DNA of 64,000 nt, taken from the NCBI RefSeq assembly GCF_004402785.1, contig NZ_SOFP01000079.1, positions 1 to 64,000 on the forward strand, in the 5' to 3' direction. Position numbers and translations under genes: made by a program. Position 1 is the first letter of the stretch; the number at the start of each line of letters is the position of its first letter. A model generated the notes under the pieces. The model saw only the letters and a list, made by a program, of their open reading frames with translations, did not search any database and was not told where the DNA came from. Source of the DNA: Cryobacterium algoritolerans. Its GTDB lineage: Bacteria; Actinomycetota; Actinomycetes; Actinomycetales; Microbacteriaceae. Positions 61,212-64,000 of this stretch are shown here, piece by piece.

Positions 61212-62018
61212 ATGACAGCAGCACCAGAGGTTGTTTCACCCAAGGACGGGGGCTGGACCGGGCCCCTCCAGGGCCGGCGAGCCCTCGTCACGGGGGGAGC
61301 GAGCGGAATCGGCGCGGCCACGGTCCGAGCGCTCGCGGCCCGAGGTGCCCACGTCGTAGTGGCCGACATCGACCAGGCCGGGGCGGCGGCGCTCGCCGCT
61401 GAGGTCGGCGGGTCGAGCTGGGCGGTGAACCTGCTGGACCCGGCCGCGCTGACCGAGTCCGAGCTGGCTCAGCGGTTCGACGGCGTTGACATCCTGGTCA
61501 ACAACGCGGGAATCCAGACGATCAGCCCAATCCAGGACTTCGCGCCGGAGGACTTCCGCCGCATCATCACGCTCATGCTGGAGGTTCCCTTCCTGCTGAT
61601 CCGGGCGGCGCTGCCGCAGATGTACGAGCGCGGTTTCGGACGAATCATCAATGTCACGTCGGTGCACGGCATCCGGGCCTCCCCGTTCAAGGCGGCCTAT
61701 GTTGCCGCCAAGCACGGACTGGAGGGCCTCTCCAAGGTGACCGCCCTCGAGGGAGGGGAACAGGGGGTGACCAGCAACTGCGTCAGCCCCGGCTATGTGC
61801 GCACGCCCCTGGTCGAGAAGCAGATCAAAGACCAGGCGCTCGTGCACGGCATCCCGGAGGCGGAGGTGCTCGGCCGGATCATGCTGACGGACAGTGCCAT
61901 CAAGCGGCTGGTCGAGCCGGAGGAGGTCGGGTCGCTGGTGGCCTGGTTGGCGTCGGCCGACGCTGCCATGGTCACGGGCTCCAGCTACGGGATGGACGGT
62001 GGCTGGTCCGCCCGCTGA
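61212..62018 (+). CDS. SDR family oxidoreductase, 3-hydroxybutyrate dehydrogenase-like
   Basis: 268 residues. TGGASGIG (cofactor), VADID-Q (NAD-type acidic residue), LVNNAGIQTISPIQDF, catalytic Ser150 (NVTSVHGIRASPFKAAYVAAKHG), Tyr163 and Lys167. NNAGIQTISPIQDF, HGIRASPFKAAY and the C-terminal TPLVEKQI are those of D-3-hydroxybutyrate dehydrogenase, which oxidises 3-hydroxybutyrate to acetoacetate with NAD. The ATG at 61212 has AAGGA 7 nt upstream. Sits with the MHS transporter under the LysR regulator; ended by a strong terminator. Confidence 0.88.
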   Translation: MTAAPEVVSPKDGGWTGPLQGRRALVTGGASGIGAATVRALAARGAHVVVADIDQAGAAALAAEVGGSSWAVNLLDPAALTESELAQRFDGVDILVNNAGIQTISPIQDFAPEDFRRIITLMLEVPFLLIRAALPQMYERGFGRIINVTSVHGIRASPFKAAYVAAKHGLEGLSKVTALEGGEQGVTSNCVSPGYVRTPLVEKQIKDQALVHGIPEAEVLGRIMLTDSAIKRLVEPEEVGSLVAWLASADAAMVTGSSYGMDGGWSAR

Positions 62019-62027
62019 GTTACGCAG

Positions 62028-62062
62028 AAAACACCCTCGCCATCGTGGCGAGGGTGTTTTTT
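62028..62062 (+). terminator. intrinsic terminator after the SDR gene
   Basis: AAAACACCCTCGCCA (62028-62042) pairs perfectly with TGGCGAGGGTGTTTT (62046-62060), 3-nt loop, followed by TT and TTCC. The A/T flanks make it terminator-like in both directions. Confidence 0.9.
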
Positions 62063-62140
62063 CCGCAATCGAACGAGGTCAGCTGAGTCGGCTGTGGATA
62101 AGTTCTCCGGTGCAACGCCCCGGTGCACCATCATTCAGGG

Positions 62141-62575
62141 ATGAGCGAGGCCGTGCGCATCATCACCGAGCAGGTCCGGTCTCGGGTGCGCCGTGACGGC
62201 GTCGATCTCTCGACCGACCTGCTGCTGGCCGAGAAGTACGTGCACGACGAGTTGCAGCGCTACAGCGAGCGGGCCCTCGGTTCTTCCCTTCCGCTCATCC
62301 CCGACGAGCGCCAGGCGGCCAGGGAGGTGGTGGCGTCCCTGACCGGTTTCGGGGCCCTGCAACCGTTCCTCGACGACCCGGGCATCGAGGAGATCTGGAT
62401 CAACGCGCCGTCAAGGGTATTCGTGGCTCGCAACGGGGTTCCGGAACTGACCGACATGGTGCTTTCCGAACGGGAGGTGCGGGACCTGGTCGAACGGATG
62501 CTGCAGGCATCCGGCCGCCGGGTCGACCTGTCATCCCCGTTCGTCGATACGAACTACAGGTTAATTTCACACTGA
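62141..62575 (+). pseudogene. TadA/CpaF-type secretion ATPase, truncated at ~residue 136
   Basis: The first 136 residues match the N-terminal part of tad-pilus/type IV secretion ATPases: SEAVRIITEQVRSRVRRDG, FGALQPFLDDPGIEEIWINAPSRVFVARNG (in parts), and the GRRVDLSSPFVD segment, which normally continues with the catalytic domain. Here the frame goes to TNYRLISH and a stop (TGA 62573-62575), losing Walker A, Walker B and the His boxes. The rest is not in the window. The break coincides with a drop in GC content, so insertion of foreign DNA is the likely cause. Confidence 0.8.
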
Positions 62576-64000
62576 TTCAGACGCCCTGGACAGCGCGAAG
62601 TTATCGCGGGAATGGACTCTCCGGGTCTAGGGAGACGGTTTGGTCTCGGCAGCCAAGTAGGGTCAGGGTGTCCGTGTATTCGTCTACCCGACGTCCGGAA
62701 TGTGCGCGACTTCCGTGAAAAGTCAGAGGTCGCCGCGGTATCGATCTACAAACAGGAGACTCTATGACGCCGATTCTTGATGCCCTACTCAAAGACTCGG
62801 CATACAAGCTCATCCAGTTCAAAGAAGAGCACGTTTTGGCGCTTGAGGCTCGGATTACAGTCCGAGAGCGCCGTGGAAAGCTCGTTCCTTTCGTGGTCTG
62901 CCACATCCGACAGAAAGAAATTCAGCTGACTCCGGAGGAAGCGGTTAGGCAGCTCTACGCCGAATACCTGACTCGCGATCTTGGGTACCCCGTCGCTCGA
63001 ATTGAATTCGAGTACTCGGTTACATTCGGTCTTGAGAAAAAGCGCGCAGATATTTGTGTCTTCGACAAGGACAACCCAACGGCGCCTTACATCATGGTCG
63101 AAGTGAAGAAGCCAAAGCTCAAGGACGGAAAAGAACAGCTCCGAAGCTACTGCAACGCGACCGGCGCCCCGATCGGTGTTTGGACCAACGGGGATTCATA
63201 CTCGCTGTATCACCGTAAGGACCCGAATTACTTCGAGGACCTGTCGGCACTGCCCACAGCAGCGGAAAAACTGTCCGACATTCTCACAGAGCGCTGGACC
63301 ATTCAGGATTTGATCGTCAAGGACAAGTTGGTGAATGAACGCAAGTCGCTGAAGGCTTTGATCCTCGAGATGGAAGACGAGGTTCTTGCCAACGCCGGAG
63401 TGGACGTCTTTGAGGAGGTCTTCAAGCTCATTTTCACGAAGCTGTACGACGAGATGGAGGGCGGGCGAGATCATGCCCGTCACTTGGTGTTCAAGAACTA
63501 CGGTGACACCGACACTGAGCTCAAGGCCAAGATCCAGCTCCTCTTCGAGAAGGCTCGGGGAAGATGGGAAGGCATTTTCACCGACGACTCGAAGATCCTG
63601 CTTTCGCCTAGTCACCTCGCCGTTTGCCTGTCCTCCCTGGAGGGCGTCAAACTGTTCAATTCAAACTTGGACGTCGTTGATGAAGCCTTTGAATACCTTG
63701 TCAGCAAGTCCAGCAAGGGAGAGAAAGGCCAGTACTTCACTCCGCGATATGTCATTGACATGTGCGTCAAGATGCTGGATCCGAAGGAGTCCGAGACCCT
63801 CATTGATACCGCGGCCGGTAGCTGCGGCTTCCCCGTCCACAGCATCTTCCATGTGTGGGACAAGATCCTGGAAGATGAGGGTCTCAAGAAGGGGCACCTG
63901 TTCACATCTGACGCGAAGCCTGCGCGCTGCGAAGACTACGTCGAAGAGAAAGTGTTCGCCATTGACTTCGACGAGAAAGTGGTTCGAGTCGGTCGAACCC
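62549..64000 (+). mobile_element. left part of a genomic island inserted in the tadA-like gene
   Basis: From about 62549 the sequence no longer resembles the ATPase, and its base composition falls (one 60-base line near 63001 is about 42 % GC, against well above 60 % elsewhere). The 62576-62763 stretch has no gene; the run ACAGGTTAATTTCACACTGATTCAG directly after the break (62554 onward, quoted up to 20 bases as GGTTAATTTCACACTGATTC) looks like a mobile-element end but no inverted partner or integrase is in view. The island continues past the window edge. Confidence 0.6.
62764..64000 (+). CDS. restriction-modification-like protein: HsdR_N nuclease domain plus N6-adenine methylase (3' end outside window)
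   Basis: At least 412 codons without a stop, from ATG with AGGAG 5 nt upstream. The N-terminal PD-(D/E)xK domain has Asp96 (KKRADICVFDK), Glu113 and Lys115 (IMVEVKKPK) as in HsdR_N. A helical linker (~165-300) leads to a HsdM-type methylase: KGQYFTPRYVIDMCVKMLDP (321-340), motif I DTAAGSCGFPVH (348-359; usual form DPACGSGGF) and VFAIDFDEKVVRVGRT. Joining a nuclease domain to a methylase suggests a single-chain restriction system, cut off here. Confidence 0.85.
   Translation, partial: MTPILDALLKDSAYKLIQFKEEHVLALEARITVRERRGKLVPFVVCHIRQKEIQLTPEEAVRQLYAEYLTRDLGYPVARIEFEYSVTFGLEKKRADICVFDKDNPTAPYIMVEVKKPKLKDGKEQLRSYCNATGAPIGVWTNGDSYSLYHRKDPNYFEDLSALPTAAEKLSDILTERWTIQDLIVKDKLVNERKSLKALILEMEDEVLANAGVDVFEEVFKLIFTKLYDEMEGGRDHARHLVFKNYGDTDTELKAKIQLLFEKARGRWEGIFTDDSKILLSPSHLAVCLSSLEGVKLFNSNLDVVDEAFEYLVSKSSKGEKGQYFTPRYVIDMCVKMLDPKESETLIDTAAGSCGFPVHSIFHVWDKILEDEGLKKGHLFTSDAKPARCEDYVEEKVFAIDFDEKVVRVGRT

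Noticed and set aside
62601..62906. Minus-strand frame at the island edge
   Set aside because: It overlaps the start of the R-M-like gene antisense and has no ribosome site or recognisable motif.

Overview
The window is high-GC actinobacterial DNA, most consistent with a Microbacteriaceae chromosome. The pointers are two maleylpyruvate-isomerase/DinB-like genes of the mycothiol-dependent type, UPF0182, DUF3039 and DUF7882-type proteins, a DUF222/HNH (13E12-type) fragment and pseudogene, GTG starts, and many start codons lying 6-7 nt after a TANNNT -10 hexamer, i.e. leaderless mRNAs. The family assignment is inference from gene content; no 16S or marker comparison was possible.

Layout. 1-7.65 kb: end of a DUF222/HNH gene, a DinB/MDMPI protein divergent from a CynX-type MFS exporter, a ROK sugar kinase divergent from a SorC/DeoR regulator, then deoC and two aldehyde-dehydrogenase genes (deoxyribose module). 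7.7-14.6 kb: DUF2342-type protease-like protein, a membrane Lon-like PDZ protease, UPF0182, two tandem initiator tRNAs, a LysE exporter. 14.8-19.7 kb: DUF222/HNH pseudogene, a second MDMPI protein, adhE. 20-25.8 kb: NAD de novo operon nrtR-nadA-nadB-nadC-cysteine desulfurase with twin palindromes upstream. 25.9-30.3 kb: polyprenol-phosphate mannose synthase, a GT-C mannosyltransferase-like protein and an OmpR/HK two-component pair on one strand. 30.5-38.8 kb: nitrilase, DUF7882 protein, alpha/beta hydrolase, old-yellow-enzyme reductase, aminotransferase, lipoprotein, secreted PKD-like protein, HtrA protease with an apparent ATT start.

38.9-46.8 kb is a cell-envelope glycopolymer locus: two GT2 enzymes, a CDP-alcohol phosphotransferase, a CDP-glycerol-transferase-like protein, a TagGH/Wzm-Wzt exporter and a nucleotidyltransferase. 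47-50.4 kb: ABC transporter whose ATPase has a ~345-residue low-complexity N-terminus. 50.4-55.8 kb: DUF3039, pncB, stand-alone fabF-type KAS, murI-rph-rdgB. 56-58.6 kb: frameshifted CDF metal exporter, two DedA proteins, tRNA-Leu(UAG). 58.7-62 kb: LysR regulator divergent from an MHS transporter and a 3-hydroxybutyrate-dehydrogenase-like SDR.

The right end is the clearest accessory region: a TadA/CpaF-type secretion ATPase is cut off after about 136 residues and followed by lower-GC DNA carrying a restriction-modification-like gene (HsdR_N nuclease domain joined to an N6-adenine methylase) that runs off the window. Other unexplained structure: two ~85-bp palindromic elements between convergent genes, 22-bp and 20-bp direct repeats, overlapping divergent -10 boxes, and a DedA gene that starts 2 nt after a tRNA 3' end.
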